A stretch of DNA of 64,000 bases, taken from assembly GCF_013343715.1 (NCBI RefSeq), contig NZ_JABUNR010000009.1, positions 124,001 through 188,000 of the forward strand, read 5' to 3'. Each line of letters starts with the position of its first letter. Position 1 is the stretch's first letter. This document shows positions 1-8,639 of the stretch, piece after piece. Under the pieces are notes generated by a model. It did no database searches, had not been told where the DNA came from, and saw only the letters and a program-made list of their open reading frames with translations. The stretch is from Mesobacillus harenae. GTDB lineage: Bacteria; Bacillota; Bacilli; Bacillales; Cytobacillaceae. The position numbers and the translations under genes were made by a program.

Positions 1-290
1 TCTTCTAAATTTGGAGAGACGATCATTCCTTCATCTATCCTTGTCATACAGGTGCGTACATGATCTTCTCCATTTACAGTCATATAGCAGCTGCAACACC
101 TTCCACGGGAGCAGAAAAGCCCTCTTGATTGGACTAACTTTCTGCTAAGTCCAAATTTTTTTATACCATTAGCAATTAACGCTGCTGCAACCGTTTGCTG
201 CTTATATGCTTTATATTCCTGACCGTTGAAGTAAAATTTCACAGGTGCCTGGAGCTGTTTTCCCAGAACAGGGTGGTCCTCTATATGCAT
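1..290 (-). CDS. (2Fe-2S)-binding subunit of an amine or amino-acid dehydrogenase (partial, runs off the left edge)
   Basis: Only the first 96 codons are in the window. The protein looks like the small ferredoxin-type subunits (HcnA, hydroxyproline or opine dehydrogenase type) that take electrons from an FAD-dependent amine oxidoreductase. The cluster ligands are visible as C60, C65 and C68 (FCSRGRCCSC), then C81 (RTCMT), the C-x4-C-x2-C-x12-C spacing of that family. The ATG follows an AAGAGGTG ribosome binding site and lies 15 bp after the permease stop, so it is probably the fifth gene of the importer operon. This suggests the imported compound is oxidised at a C-N bond. The catalytic FAD subunits, if present, lie outside the window. 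The electron-transfer role is family knowledge; the substrate is unknown. Confidence 0.75.
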   Translation of the reverse strand, partial: MHIEDHPVLGKQLQAPVKFYFNGQEYKAYKQQTVAAALIANGIKKFGLSRKLVQSRGLFCSRGRCCSCYMTVNGEDHVRTCMTRIDEGMIVSPNLE

Positions 291-305
291 CAAAAACACC
301 TCTTA

Positions 306-1106
306 TTAGTTTTTCGAAGAAAACACTTTTCCTACACCTAATACTCTTTCGATGACAAGCATAAGAGCAACCGTAAAGAGGATCATGATACTTGACACCG
401 AAGTAATAATAGGATCGTATTGGTACTGCATGTAGGTATAGATTCTTACTGGAAGTGTGACAACGTCGGTGCTTACAATAAATAACGCCACTGTTAAGTC
501 ATCGAATGACGTAATAAATGCAAAAATCGCACCAGCTATAACCCCTGATTTGATAATAGGAAGGGTAATTTGAAAGAATACCTTCCATGACCCTGCCCCT
601 AAATTCATGGCAGCTTGCTCTATTGAACGATCAAATCCTACTAAACTGGCAACCACTAGGCGCATTACAAAAGGCACTGTTAAAATAATATGTCCCAGTA
701 CTAAAGCAAGAGGACTAGCAGCTAAACCTATCCATGAATAGAACTGTAAAAGAGCTACTCCGAATACAACAGAAGGTATTAATAATGGTGAACCGACCAA
801 TTGGACTATTGCTGTTTTCCCTCTGAATTCACGCCTAACTACTGCAAGGGAAGCCAACGTTCCGATTGCTGTTGCAATAAATGCAGTTCCAAAAGCTACA
901 AGAATGCTGAGAGTGAAAGATTGCATAAATTCCGGATGATCAACAAGCTCTGTATACCATCTAAGTGTCAGCCCTTTGGGCGGAAAAACGATGTATTCAG
1001 TAGTTGTTAACGAAGATAGCAATACAACAACAATAGGTGCCAACAAAAAGGTATAGACTAATAGACAAACAGAATTAAATAATAATTTGGGCAGCTTCTT
1101 TTTCAT
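306..1106 (-). CDS. ABC transporter permease, PotC-type
   Basis: A 266-residue inner-membrane permease of the spermidine/putrescine-type importer family, usual length for PotC. About six hydrophobic segments are visible, beginning at residues 10-32. The cytoplasmic EAA loop that docks on the ATPase is seen as EQAAMNLGAGSWKVFFQI around residues 163-180. Its start overlaps the stop of the upstream permease by 4 bp (ATGA), so the two are translationally coupled and should form a heterodimeric channel. Substrate cannot be read from the sequence: this family also carries opines, 2-aminoethylphosphonate and other amines. The neighbouring ferredoxin-type dehydrogenase gene argues for an oxidisable amine. 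Confidence 0.88.
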   Translation of the reverse strand: MKKKLPKLLFNSVCLLVYTFLLAPIVVVLLSSLTTTEYIVFPPKGLTLRWYTELVDHPEFMQSFTLSILVAFGTAFIATAIGTLASLAVVRREFRGKTAIVQLVGSPLLIPSVVFGVALLQFYSWIGLAASPLALVLGHIILTVPFVMRLVVASLVGFDRSIEQAAMNLGAGSWKVFFQITLPIIKSGVIAGAIFAFITSFDDLTVALFIVSTDVVTLPVRIYTYMQYQYDPIITSVSSIMILFTVALMLVIERVLGVGKVFSSKN

Positions 1107-2032
1107 TGAATTGCCACCCCCTTTTCTGACCTAGCAAGAATTTTGCTATATGCGATGATAGTTATACTTGCAATCAGGATTAACAGGAACCCAATTGCTC
1201 CTCCATAAGGCCAGTTTAGCATTACAGCCACCTGTTCATATGTTAAATAGGACATTACTTTTACTTGTGGCCCGCCAAGTATTGCTGGTGTAACAAAAGA
1301 ACTTACACTTAAGCTAAATACCATTACAGACCCAGCAAAGACTCCAGGTAACGTTAACGGCAGCATGATAGAAAAAAAGGTTCTAAAAGAGCTTGCTCCA
1401 AGATTTTGTGAAGCTCTGATAACAGAAGGATCAATCTTCTCTAGGGATCCCATAATGCTTAATACCATGTATGGAAAAAGAACATGTACCATACCAATGA
1501 CTACACTTAATTCTGTATAAAGTAAAGTCAATGGCTCGTCTATCCAACCTAGGCTTAAGAGCGTGTTATTTACAACACCGTTATTTGACAGTAAGATAAC
1601 CCATCCATAACAGCGGATAACCATACTTATTAGCAAAGGGGATAATACAAGCAAGGTGAAATAATTCCTCGCTCTTCCACGTGATTTTGAAATTTGAAAA
1701 GCAACCGGATAAGAAATAAAGATAGTTATTAATGTGGTTATGAGAGCGATCTTAACTGTTCTCCAAACAACTCCAAGGTAAAAAGGATCTGACATGAACT
1801 TAATGTAATTCTGAAGGGTCCACTCGTTTCCAATACCACTGCTTGGATCAAACGTCTTAAAACTTGTAATAAAAAGGAAAAACAAAGGAAGCAAGAAGAA
1901 AAAAATAAAGATAGCAAGAGTTGGAAGTAATAATAGCCAAGTATCAATCCGTTTCCTCTTTAAATTCTTTTTCTTCTGTTTAAGTAATAAATCATTTTCT
2001 GTTCCGATTCCGACTTGCATTCTTACATTCAC
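1103..2032 (-). CDS. ABC transporter permease, PotB-type
   Basis: Partner permease of the polyamine-type importer (up to 309 residues). It has a basic N-terminal tail rich in Lys/Arg (residues 18-31) before the first membrane segment (33-57), then five more hydrophobic segments. The EAA loop is seen as IRASQNLGASSFRTFFSIMLP near residue 206. Two starts are possible: a GTG at 2032 that overlaps the ATPase stop, or an ATG at 2020 with a GAGGTGA site at good spacing; the ATG is slightly preferred on spacing. The operon order is binding protein, ATPase, PotB, PotC, ferredoxin, all in one direction with overlaps or short gaps. Confidence 0.87.
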   Translation of the reverse strand: MNVRMQVGIGTENDLLLKQKKKNLKRKRIDTWLLLLPTLAIFIFFFLLPLFFLFITSFKTFDPSSGIGNEWTLQNYIKFMSDPFYLGVVWRTVKIALITTLITIFISYPVAFQISKSRGRARNYFTLLVLSPLLISMVIRCYGWVILLSNNGVVNNTLLSLGWIDEPLTLLYTELSVVIGMVHVLFPYMVLSIMGSLEKIDPSVIRASQNLGASSFRTFFSIMLPLTLPGVFAGSVMVFSLSVSSFVTPAILGGPQVKVMSYLTYEQVAVMLNWPYGGAIGFLLILIASITIIAYSKILARSEKGVAIQ

Positions 2033-3105
2033 CTCACCATTCTAGAAGGCAATAAATCCTCTGGATTCCAAAATGTGTAAACATTGTTTCCCTCTTGTAT
2101 TTGATTAGGGTTCAACACAGTATTTGATATATCAGCGACAAGATGTTGATCATTAGCTCTTAGGATATACCTTGTCTTTGCCCCAAGAAACATTTTCCTT
2201 TCAACTTTTGATAGAAAGGCCTCCTTGCTTTCGTTTGATTTACCCAAGGAGATTTGAACTTTTTCAGGTCTTATAAAAAAGTGTACTTCAGAATCCTTCA
2301 CTGACTGGATTGCTACTATTTGTTCATTCCCAAAAAAGTGCATTTTACATCTTTTATCACTATAGGCTTCAAGCACCTTCCCTTGAATATGATTGACCTC
2401 ACCGATAAATTGGGATACAAAATCTGTCTTGGGATAGTTATATATTGCAGCTGGAGTATCTACCTGTTCTATCCGGCCCTCGTACATAACTGCAATCCGG
2501 TCTGATATCGCAAGTGCCTCCTCTTGGTCATGAGTAACAAAAATCGTTGTAATCCCAACTTTTTTCTGGATATCCACGATTTCTTCACGCATTTCTTGTC
2601 GTAGTTTTGCGTCCAGGTTACTTAAGGGTTCATCAAGGAGAAGCACCTTCGGTTTAATAACTAATGCTCTCGCCAAAGAAACACGCTGTTGCTGCCCCCC
2701 TGAAAGTTCTTTTGGATAACGTTTTTCATATCCAGATAATCTAACCATTTCCAGTGCTTCCTGCACCCGAATCTTTATTTCGCTTTTGGCGACTTTACGC
2801 AATTTAAGCCCGTATGCAACATTTTCATAAACCGTCATATGTGGAAACAATGCATAGTTCTGGAAGACCATTCCCATTTCTCTTTTATTTGGAGGAAGCA
2901 GGTGGACGGGTTTGCCGTCCACCTCGATTTTTCCGCCATCTACTTCTAAAAATCCCGCAATCATATTTAAAGTTGTTGTCTTTCCACAGCCGGATGGGCC
3001 TAAGAAAGAAACAAGCTCACCCTTATGAATTTCAAGGCTTAGTTTTTTTACGACTTCTGTTTTGTTAAATGTCTTAACCACATTTTCAAGGCTTAAATAA
3101 CTCAT
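2029..3105 (-). CDS. ABC transporter ATP-binding protein, PotA-type
   Basis: Cytoplasmic ATPase that powers the importer (358 residues). Walker A GPSGCGKTT at about 36-44, Q-loop in VFQNYALFPHMTV, signature LSGGQQQRVSLARAL near 134, Walker B VLLLDEPLSNLD near 154, and the H-loop in FVTHDQEEAL near 189. The C-terminal third (from about 235) has the TOBE-type regulatory domain usual for PotA/FbpC ATPases, ending in FWNPEDLLPSRMVR. A GAGGTG site precedes the ATG, 15 bp from the binding-protein stop. No key residue is missing, so the enzyme should be active. Confidence 0.92.
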   Translation of the reverse strand: MSYLSLENVVKTFNKTEVVKKLSLEIHKGELVSFLGPSGCGKTTTLNMIAGFLEVDGGKIEVDGKPVHLLPPNKREMGMVFQNYALFPHMTVYENVAYGLKLRKVAKSEIKIRVQEALEMVRLSGYEKRYPKELSGGQQQRVSLARALVIKPKVLLLDEPLSNLDAKLRQEMREEIVDIQKKVGITTIFVTHDQEEALAISDRIAVMYEGRIEQVDTPAAIYNYPKTDFVSQFIGEVNHIQGKVLEAYSDKRCKMHFFGNEQIVAIQSVKDSEVHFFIRPEKVQISLGKSNESKEAFLSKVERKMFLGAKTRYILRANDQHLVADISNTVLNPNQIQEGNNVYTFWNPEDLLPSRMVR

Positions 3106-3120
3106 CCTATCACCTCTTCT

Positions 3121-4206
3121 TTAATGGGCTACTTCAATTTCTTTATTTGCCCGTTCTGTCCACTCAGCTCTTTTTGCGTTAACAACTTCCCAATCTACTT
3201 TTATAAGCTTAGCGATCTCTTCTTCACCGTAAACGACCTTATTTACAATATCTCCTTCTAGTTCGACATTTTTATTTACCGGTCCGTCAAACAAGGAATT
3301 CGCAAATAGGTTCTGCGCTTCTTCATCTAGTACAAAATTAACAAATTCCTGTGCAAGTTCCGCATTGGGTGCATCTTTTATTACACTCACAGTTGGCATT
3401 AGTGCTGGAACACCTTCTTTAGGTATTACATACTCAATTGGAAAACCTGTATCCTGCAGCGTAAATACTCTGCTGCTGCCCCACGCGCTCGCTACAGTTT
3501 GGCCTTGAAGAAAATAGTTGGAAACGTCTGCTGTTTTATCAAACGTAACCGCATTTTGCGCGATTTCCTTTAATTTCTCAAAACCAGGTTCAATATTTTC
3601 TTCACTTCCTCCGTTGGCAATTGCTGTCATAAGTAACAAGTGTACTCCATACGTATTTGCAATTGAAGGTAATACAAGTTTTCCTTTAAATTTAGGGTCT
3701 GCTAAGTCGTTCCAAGAATTGATAGGATCCCAACCATTTTGTTCGAAAGTCTCTTTGTTATAGGCTAATCCTGTTGATATGATACCGAAGCCAACTCCGA
3801 TATTATCTTTATCCTTAGCGATATCATAAACATTGTCCAAGTTCGTAACAATATTCTCATCTAATGGTGCAAGTAACCCAAAGGCTTTTGCCTGTGCTTG
3901 TGGCCCATCATCTAAAAAGGCAACATCAATTTGAGGATTGTCTTTTTGTGCTTGAAGTTTTGACAAAGTATCCACTGAACTTCCAGTAATATACTTAACC
4001 TTAACCCCGTGTTCTTTCTCAAATTTTGGTATTAGTACATCCTTCATTTTTTGTTCATAACTACCACCATAAGCCGCTAATACTAAGGTTTTTCCATTTT
4101 CTTTATCTGATCCTTCATCTGCGGAACTTCCACTCTGACTGCTGCATCCTGACGCTATTCCAAGTAATAAACAGATTAATGCAATAAGAGATAATTTTCT
4201 TTTCAT
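3121..4206 (-). CDS. extracellular substrate-binding lipoprotein, PotD-type
   Basis: Membrane-anchored receptor of the importer (361 residues). The signal peptide MKRKLSLIALICLLLGIASGC ends at a lipobox with the lipidated Cys at residue 21, followed by a Ser-rich linker. The mature part starts LVLAAYGGSYEQ, a common opening of polyamine/iron-type binding proteins (SBP_bac family). Ligand residues cannot be assigned by eye. It is the first gene of the importer operon. The 209-bp gap upstream holds one copy of the 15-bp motif proposed here as the GntR operator, so expression is likely relieved when the regulator binds its effector. Confidence 0.88.
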   Translation of the reverse strand: MKRKLSLIALICLLLGIASGCSSQSGSSADEGSDKENGKTLVLAAYGGSYEQKMKDVLIPKFEKEHGVKVKYITGSSVDTLSKLQAQKDNPQIDVAFLDDGPQAQAKAFGLLAPLDENIVTNLDNVYDIAKDKDNIGVGFGIISTGLAYNKETFEQNGWDPINSWNDLADPKFKGKLVLPSIANTYGVHLLLMTAIANGGSEENIEPGFEKLKEIAQNAVTFDKTADVSNYFLQGQTVASAWGSSRVFTLQDTGFPIEYVIPKEGVPALMPTVSVIKDAPNAELAQEFVNFVLDEEAQNLFANSLFDGPVNKNVELEGDIVNKVVYGEEEIAKLIKVDWEVVNAKRAEWTERANKEIEVAH

Positions 4207-4363
4207 TCTCTTTTCCCCCTCGTCAATTTAAGTTTCAAACCTGGCCATAAAAAGCAAGTCTAGGTGAAAGAATAGCAGTCATACCCCCCCCCTTCATTTA
4301 AGATTTATCTATTTTTATTAAATAATTAACAATATTCAGTTAATTATTTATAAAATATAATAT

Positions 4364-4378
4364 TATAACTTTATAATA
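4364..4378. promoter_or_regulatory. candidate GntR operator before the importer operon
   Basis: TTATAACTTTATAAT lies between the regulator gene and the binding-protein gene. The same 15 bases occur at 5158-5172 before the regulator gene. The site is an imperfect palindrome (TTATAA-cT-TTATAA), as expected for a dimeric GntR protein. The identity is seen directly; the operator role is inferred. Confidence 0.55.
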
Positions 4379-4415
4379 TTAATAAAAATTAAGAGTCCGT
4401 TTTCGAATATTGGAT

Positions 4416-5135
4416 TTAAAAATGGACTTCGGTATAATAAGTCTCTTTATCTTGCCGAATATAAAACTTAGAATATTCTATGATGTCTTCTTGTTTTGTA
4501 TAAGTAAATCTTTCCCATTCAAAAACAGGGGTTCCTTTTGCAATTTGAAGCAATTCTGCTTGTTCATCTAAGACAATATACGGTTTAATAAATGCTTTTG
4601 CTCTCCCTAAAGAAATAAGAAATTTGTTTTTAAGAATATTATAGATAAGTTCATTATTGATATCGTTTGGTACAAGCCCTGGACATTTTTCGGCAGGCAG
4701 ATATGTATATTCAAGCGCTAGAGGTTCATTATTTTCTATTTTTAGCCGTTCTAGCCTAATTATCTCAGCTTCAGGCTGGATCCTCATCTTTTCTGCAATA
4801 TCTCTTCCAGCCACCGCATATGAAAAGTGAATCAATTTGTGAGGGTGCATTTCATCCGAGTCAGTTGTTAAAGAAATAACAGAATTGATATCATGCTCTT
4901 TTGCCGCCCCCGAAACAAACGTTCCCTTTCCTCTTTGGCGAAATAAATATCCTTTATTTACTAGTTCAATCACAGCTCTTTTTACTGTTATGGTGCTTAC
5001 TCCAAATAGATCGGATAATTCTTGTTCGGTTGGCAGCTGGCTACCCACTTCCCAAAGGCCGGAAATAATTTTTTCTTCCAAAGTCTTTTCTACTTGTCGA
5101 TAAAGAGGAATATCTAATCTTTTATCTATATACAT
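4416..5135 (-). CDS. GntR family transcriptional regulator, HutC subfamily
   Basis: A 239-residue regulator. The N-terminal winged helix-turn-helix (residues 1-70) carries the typical PLYRQVEKTLEEKI start, LPTEQELSDLFGVSTITVKRA recognition helix and GKGTFV wing. The C-terminal UTRA effector domain (about 80-235) includes RLERLKIENNEPLALEYTYLP and ends ETYYTEVHF, as in HutC/FarR proteins that sense small metabolites. The ATG at 5135 follows GGGAG at good spacing; a TTG five codons upstream lies on top of that site and is rejected. It sits just upstream of the importer operon in the same direction and probably represses both itself and the importer. Confidence 0.88.
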   Translation of the reverse strand: MYIDKRLDIPLYRQVEKTLEEKIISGLWEVGSQLPTEQELSDLFGVSTITVKRAVIELVNKGYLFRQRGKGTFVSGAAKEHDINSVISLTTDSDEMHPHKLIHFSYAVAGRDIAEKMRIQPEAEIIRLERLKIENNEPLALEYTYLPAEKCPGLVPNDINNELIYNILKNKFLISLGRAKAFIKPYIVLDEQAELLQIAKGTPVFEWERFTYTKQEDIIEYSKFYIRQDKETYYTEVHF

Positions 5136-5157
5136 TTGTATCTCCCTCAATGTAATG

Positions 5158-5193
5158 TTATAACTTTATAATTAATAATTTAACTTTATAAAT
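5158..5193. promoter_or_regulatory. candidate double GntR operator before the regulator gene
   Basis: TTATAACTTTATAAT at 5158-5172 repeats exactly the motif before the importer, and a second, weaker copy TTTAACTTTATAAAT follows at 5179-5193. The two are centred 20 bp apart (two helix turns), so dimers could bind on one face of the helix. Autoregulation is inferred. Confidence 0.55.
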
Positions 5194-5469
5194 CCGAATT
5201 GTCAATATGTTTAGAAAATTTATAATATTTAAAGAGACATATAAAATAACTTATCATTTCTTTTTAGTCTCTGAAAGGAGAAGTAATTTACTAGAGTTAG
5301 ACAGACAGCGGTTTCCAATTCTTCTTATTTGTCACACATCATTTTCCCCTCGAACCCAACTAGCCAAATGAAAGTCTCACTAACGGTATTGTGATTGAAT
5401 TATTTTATTAATATTTTAATAGAGCTTGTAATAGGCTAAGGTATATAGGTTGTCTAAGAGGTGAGGAAG
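5194..5469. other. intergenic, AT-rich, divergent promoter region
   Basis: This stretch separates gntR from the divergent mscL. It is AT-rich and holds no open reading frame with a ribosome binding site. The mscL promoter must lie here; a convincing -35/-10 pair could not be picked by eye. Confidence 0.4.
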
Positions 5470-6039
5470 ATGTTTAAGTTTTTCCTGAAGAACTTTAGGG
5501 AGTTTGCTGTCCGCGGTACGGTTGTTGACATGGCTATCGGGGTAATTGTTGGTACTGCTTTTCTCAAAGTAGTGGAATCTCTCGTAACGGATATTGTCAT
5601 GCCACCAGTTGGACTAGTCCTCGGAAGGGTTGATTTTTCGAATTTATATATTACTTTATCCGGGACTCACTATCGCTCCTTGATTGAAGCGAAAGAAGCA
5701 GGTGCAGTAACGGTTAACTATGGAATGTTCATCGATTCGATTATTCATTTTGCGATCGTGACGTTTGCTGCGTATTTTACCATTTTGCAAATTAACCGGA
5801 TTAAAAAGGCTCCAGTAGAAGCTATTTCATCGAAAGAATGCCCTTATTGCTTTATTAGTATCCCTACGAGAGCTTTAAGATGTCCAAAATGCACCTCCGT
5901 CCTAGTTACCGAATCTAAAGAAGAAGGAACTGAGGAAGAAAAAATGAAAAAACAAAAAGAACCAGTCGAAGAAACGCCCGAAAAGCCAGCCTTGCTGGAA
6001 AATAAACATGTTTCGGGAGTAAGAATCAACTTCAAATAG
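5470..6039 (+). CDS. mscL: large-conductance mechanosensitive channel MscL with a C-terminal zinc-ribbon extension
   Basis: Tension-gated pore of the cytoplasmic membrane that vents solutes on osmotic downshock. The first ~105 residues are a normal MscL: amphipathic start FKFFLKNFREFAVRGTVVDMA, TM1 with VGTAFLKVVESLVTDIVMPPVG, periplasmic loop, and TM2 IIHFAIVTFAAYFTI. After TM2 a two-knuckle zinc-ribbon-like unit follows, CPYC...CPKC (about residues 123-143), then a Lys/Glu-rich tail of about 45 residues. The family is usually 120-150 residues, so the 189-residue length reflects this extension. The ATG at 5470 is preferred over the GTG at 5461 because the AGAGGTGAGG site overlaps the GTG. 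A copy of the GGTGACAGGCACC repeat lies 18 bp after the stop. Confidence 0.93.
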   Translation: MFKFFLKNFREFAVRGTVVDMAIGVIVGTAFLKVVESLVTDIVMPPVGLVLGRVDFSNLYITLSGTHYRSLIEAKEAGAVTVNYGMFIDSIIHFAIVTFAAYFTILQINRIKKAPVEAISSKECPYCFISIPTRALRCPKCTSVLVTESKEEGTEEEKMKKQKEPVEETPEKPALLENKHVSGVRINFK

Positions 6040-6487
6040 GAAAGGGAATACTTAGATGGTGACAGGCACCATCCATTTGTTTCCAGAAGAAGAAGACTCA
6101 TATCATGCCTATCTTTGCCCATACTGATGATGAGATCCTGATTCCTGTACCCACCAATATTGTTGGATTGTATGTGCTTTCTAATCATATGGGTAATAAG
6201 TAAACTGACAAAAGAAGCCGACCACAGGATGTGCCTCATAAAAATGGTTCGTGGTAAGGCTGCTGTACTTTGCGACGCTGTATAAACCAATGATTAACAA
6301 TGCCCTCAAGCTCTGTCCTACTCTTTAGGAGCGAACCTAAGAGATAAAGGACTTCCCAAGTCAACCATTGTCTTTCCCTTTGACTTGAGGCAAGTAAATA
6401 CTCTACCTGAAAGAAAATAAATAATTGTAATATTATTTTTATCAGAAACTGCCTTTTTCTTTGTAAAATAATTGTTTTGAAAACTCG
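6040..6487. other. intergenic with one repeat copy and possible gene remnant
   Basis: No intact gene is supported. A dispersed repeat lies at 6058-6070. A short plus-strand stretch starting ATG at about 6107 gives roughly 33 codons with protein-like composition but no ribosome binding site and no recognisable relative; it may be gene debris. Confidence 0.35.
6058..6070. repeat. dispersed hairpin repeat GGTGACAGGCACC
   Basis: Single copy, extended here to a perfect GATGGTG-ACAGG-CACCATC hairpin, just after the mscL stop. See the copies near 23.2, 24.0, 28.5, 30.1, 33.6, 35.3-35.4, 49.0-49.2 and 53.4 kb. Confidence 0.85.
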
Positions 6488-6934
6488 CTAAGTTTTCCCA
6501 TGTTCTTTTCTCATAAGTTTAAGATGCCAAGGTAAAAAGAAAATAAATACGGAAATAAATACAGGTATCGAATACCACGTTTTCCAACCCTTGTTTGTCA
6601 TGTAACCCGATGCGACAGCTCCCCATTCACATATAAAAGCAGCTACAACCCATAAATACTTGTATAGAAAAGACTTATTTCCAGTCAAAAAATTGAGGTA
6701 TATTAGTCCAATTGCTAGAGGTACTATTGTAACAAAAATATGGTCAATCAATGTAGTATGAGGAGTTGGCCCGATTTGAAACGCTTTAAAAACATCTCCA
6801 ACTAACGTATCGCCATACCAGGTACCAAAACCAATAATCCCGGCACTAAAATACATCTCTTTAAATGACAGTTTTTTTGGCATAAAAAACAATATCAATA
6901 GGGAAATCCCTATACTTGCATATGGAAACCACAT
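6488..6934 (-). CDS. multi-pass membrane protein of unknown function (CBO0543-like)
   Basis: A 148-residue integral membrane protein with four to five hydrophobic segments (about 5-17, 25-42, 65-84, 93-110, 122-137) and a short basic tail LKLMRKEHGKT. It resembles the small uncharacterised CBO0543-type membrane proteins common in Bacillaceae, but that link rests on general shape and motifs such as WYGDTLVGD. A GGGAG site precedes the ATG at somewhat long spacing. It stands alone between mscL and the DUF4865 gene. No function is proposed. Confidence 0.7.
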   Translation of the reverse strand: MWFPYASIGISLLILFFMPKKLSFKEMYFSAGIIGFGTWYGDTLVGDVFKAFQIGPTPHTTLIDHIFVTIVPLAIGLIYLNFLTGNKSFLYKYLWVVAAFICEWGAVASGYMTNKGWKTWYSIPVFISVFIFFLPWHLKLMRKEHGKT

Positions 6935-7200
6935 AAAGGATATACTCCCTTTCCGAATTTTTCTTCAAACTTTAAAGGATGAAAAAAATTCGACAAAAAC
7001 CTATTTGGGTTATTATGTTTAAAATAACCTTGTCCGGTCCATTTATACACAGGATCTTGAGTTATCCTTCTTTTTATATAAAATCTTTAATTTCTTGATA
7101 GCTTACCTATTTCTATATGACCTTTCGATTAATCCCTATCAGTGTATTAATTAGGTAAATGCTTAATTTTCCACATTCATGTTAAGGAGGGCAAAATTAT

Positions 7201-7740
7201 ATGATAGCTGCTCAATATAAGATTATCTTACCAGGCGATTATGATATGAATATAATCAAAGAAAGAGTAAGAGAGAATGGTTATAAAACAGATGGATTTG
7301 AAGATCTAAAGTTTAAATTCTATTTAGTAACAGAAAAGGGAATAGACTACAATTTCCAAAATTCTTATTGCCCGCTATATTTGTGGAAAGATAGCAACGG
7401 TCTTAATGAGTTTTTATTTAATGGGTTTTACGACAATATAATCCACTCATTTGGATGGCAGCGAGTAAATGTAGGAATTCCACTTATTGATACAACTACA
7501 TCTCAAATTATAAAGAGTAAATATCTATATCAAATGACAGGAGAAATTCAACCACAACAAAGTCTAAATAACTTGAGAGATCAACTAAAAGAAGTTATTC
7601 CAACTATTGAAAACACAGAATATATACTTATTTATAACCCAGACAAATGGGTGTACGATGTATTTTACTTTCTAAACGATTTAAGCAATCTAAACGATAT
7701 GAATGGAAGCATCTATACCATATTACATGTATCACATTAA
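7201..7740 (+). CDS. DUF4865 family protein
   Basis: A 179-residue soluble protein recognised as DUF4865 from its opening MIAAQYKIILPGDYDMNIIKERV, the internal GIDYNFQNSYCPLYLWKD, and the FGWQRVNVG block. Members are about 180 residues, so this copy is full length. It has an excellent AAGGAGGG site. The biochemical role is unknown; family members often sit beside regulators or hydrolases. Here a metallo-hydrolase gene follows after 68 bp in the same direction, so the two may be co-transcribed. Confidence 0.8.
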   Translation: MIAAQYKIILPGDYDMNIIKERVRENGYKTDGFEDLKFKFYLVTEKGIDYNFQNSYCPLYLWKDSNGLNEFLFNGFYDNIIHSFGWQRVNVGIPLIDTTTSQIIKSKYLYQMTGEIQPQQSLNNLRDQLKEVIPTIENTEYILIYNPDKWVYDVFYFLNDLSNLNDMNGSIYTILHVSH

Positions 7741-7808
7741 AAGAATGAATAGCCATTCACTTTGTGCTAAAATTTTACATAGGGAAGGTTATAAGGAGGT
7801 TTCATTTT

Positions 7809-8639
7809 ATGTTATTAAAGAAGAGTTTCAAAGAGAAGACAATAAATTCAGTTCAAATGGGAAAAGGTACAGTAGCATTTCAAGGGGTAAAATTAAATGT
7901 TCATTGTTTCGTCGTGGATGGCGTTTTAATTGATACGGGGGCAAAATCATTAGAAAAGGAATTTAAATCATTTTTTAAATACCATGATATCGATCAAGTG
8001 GTCATTACGCATTATCACGAAGATCATACAGGCTGTGCAAGCTTTGTACATAAAGAGCTTCAGCTACCTATTTATATGAATGATATTATGCTTGATTATT
8101 GTAAAAAGAAGCCAGATTATCCGTTGTATCGAAAATTATTTTGGGGGAAACGCAGCCCTTTTCATGCGGAGCCAATTGGGACGACTTTTTCATCCCGCCA
8201 TGCAACATGGGATGTTATTGAAACACCTGGTCATGCTATCGATCATTTGTCATTTTTAAATCGCGAAACCGGTCAACTTTTCACAGGTGATTTGTATTGC
8301 CAGGAAAGGATAAAGGTCGTTTTACGTGAAGAGAGTATTCCAACCATTATTGAATCCTTAAAGAAGGTATTAACCTATGATTTTGAGGATGTGTTTTGCT
8401 GCCATGCTGGCTAAATAGAGGACGGGCGTGCTGCTTTACTAAGAAAGCTAGATAATTTGCTAGAACTCCAAGGGAAAGTTATCAGGCTCTACGATGATGG
8501 ATTGCAACCAAGTCAAATTAGTAACACCCTTTTCCCCAAAAAATATCCCATCACCTTTTTTTCATCAGGCGAATGGGACTCTTTGCACATTATAAAGTCG
8601 ATTATTCAAGAACATATAAAAAAATCATTGTCGGTTTAA
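7809..8639 (+). pseudogene. MBL-fold metallo-hydrolase interrupted by an in-frame TAA
   Basis: The frame starts at ATG 7809 after AAGGAGG and runs 201 codons to TAA at 8412-8414. The same frame then continues without a stop to 8639, coding IEDGRAALLRKLDNLLELQ and a typical helical C-terminus. The break falls in CCHAG-stop-IEDG, where relatives have one ordinary residue (a Tyr codon TAT/TAC is one change away). All metal ligands precede it: HYHEDH, PGHAIDH, TGD and the last His of CCHAG. The short product of 201 residues might fold, but lacks about 75 residues. This looks like a recent nonsense mutation or a base-calling error. Many relatives are lactonase- or glyoxalase-like thioester/lactone hydrolases. 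Confidence 0.78.

Noticed and set aside
5844-6290. 148-residue minus-strand frame overlapping the end of mscL
   Set aside because: It lies antisense to mscL and lacks a ribosome binding site; a shadow frame.
7809-8639. Selenocysteine or other recoding at the in-frame stop of the metallo-hydrolase
   Set aside because: The stop is TAA, not TGA, and no recoding signal is seen. A nonsense mutation or sequence error is simpler.
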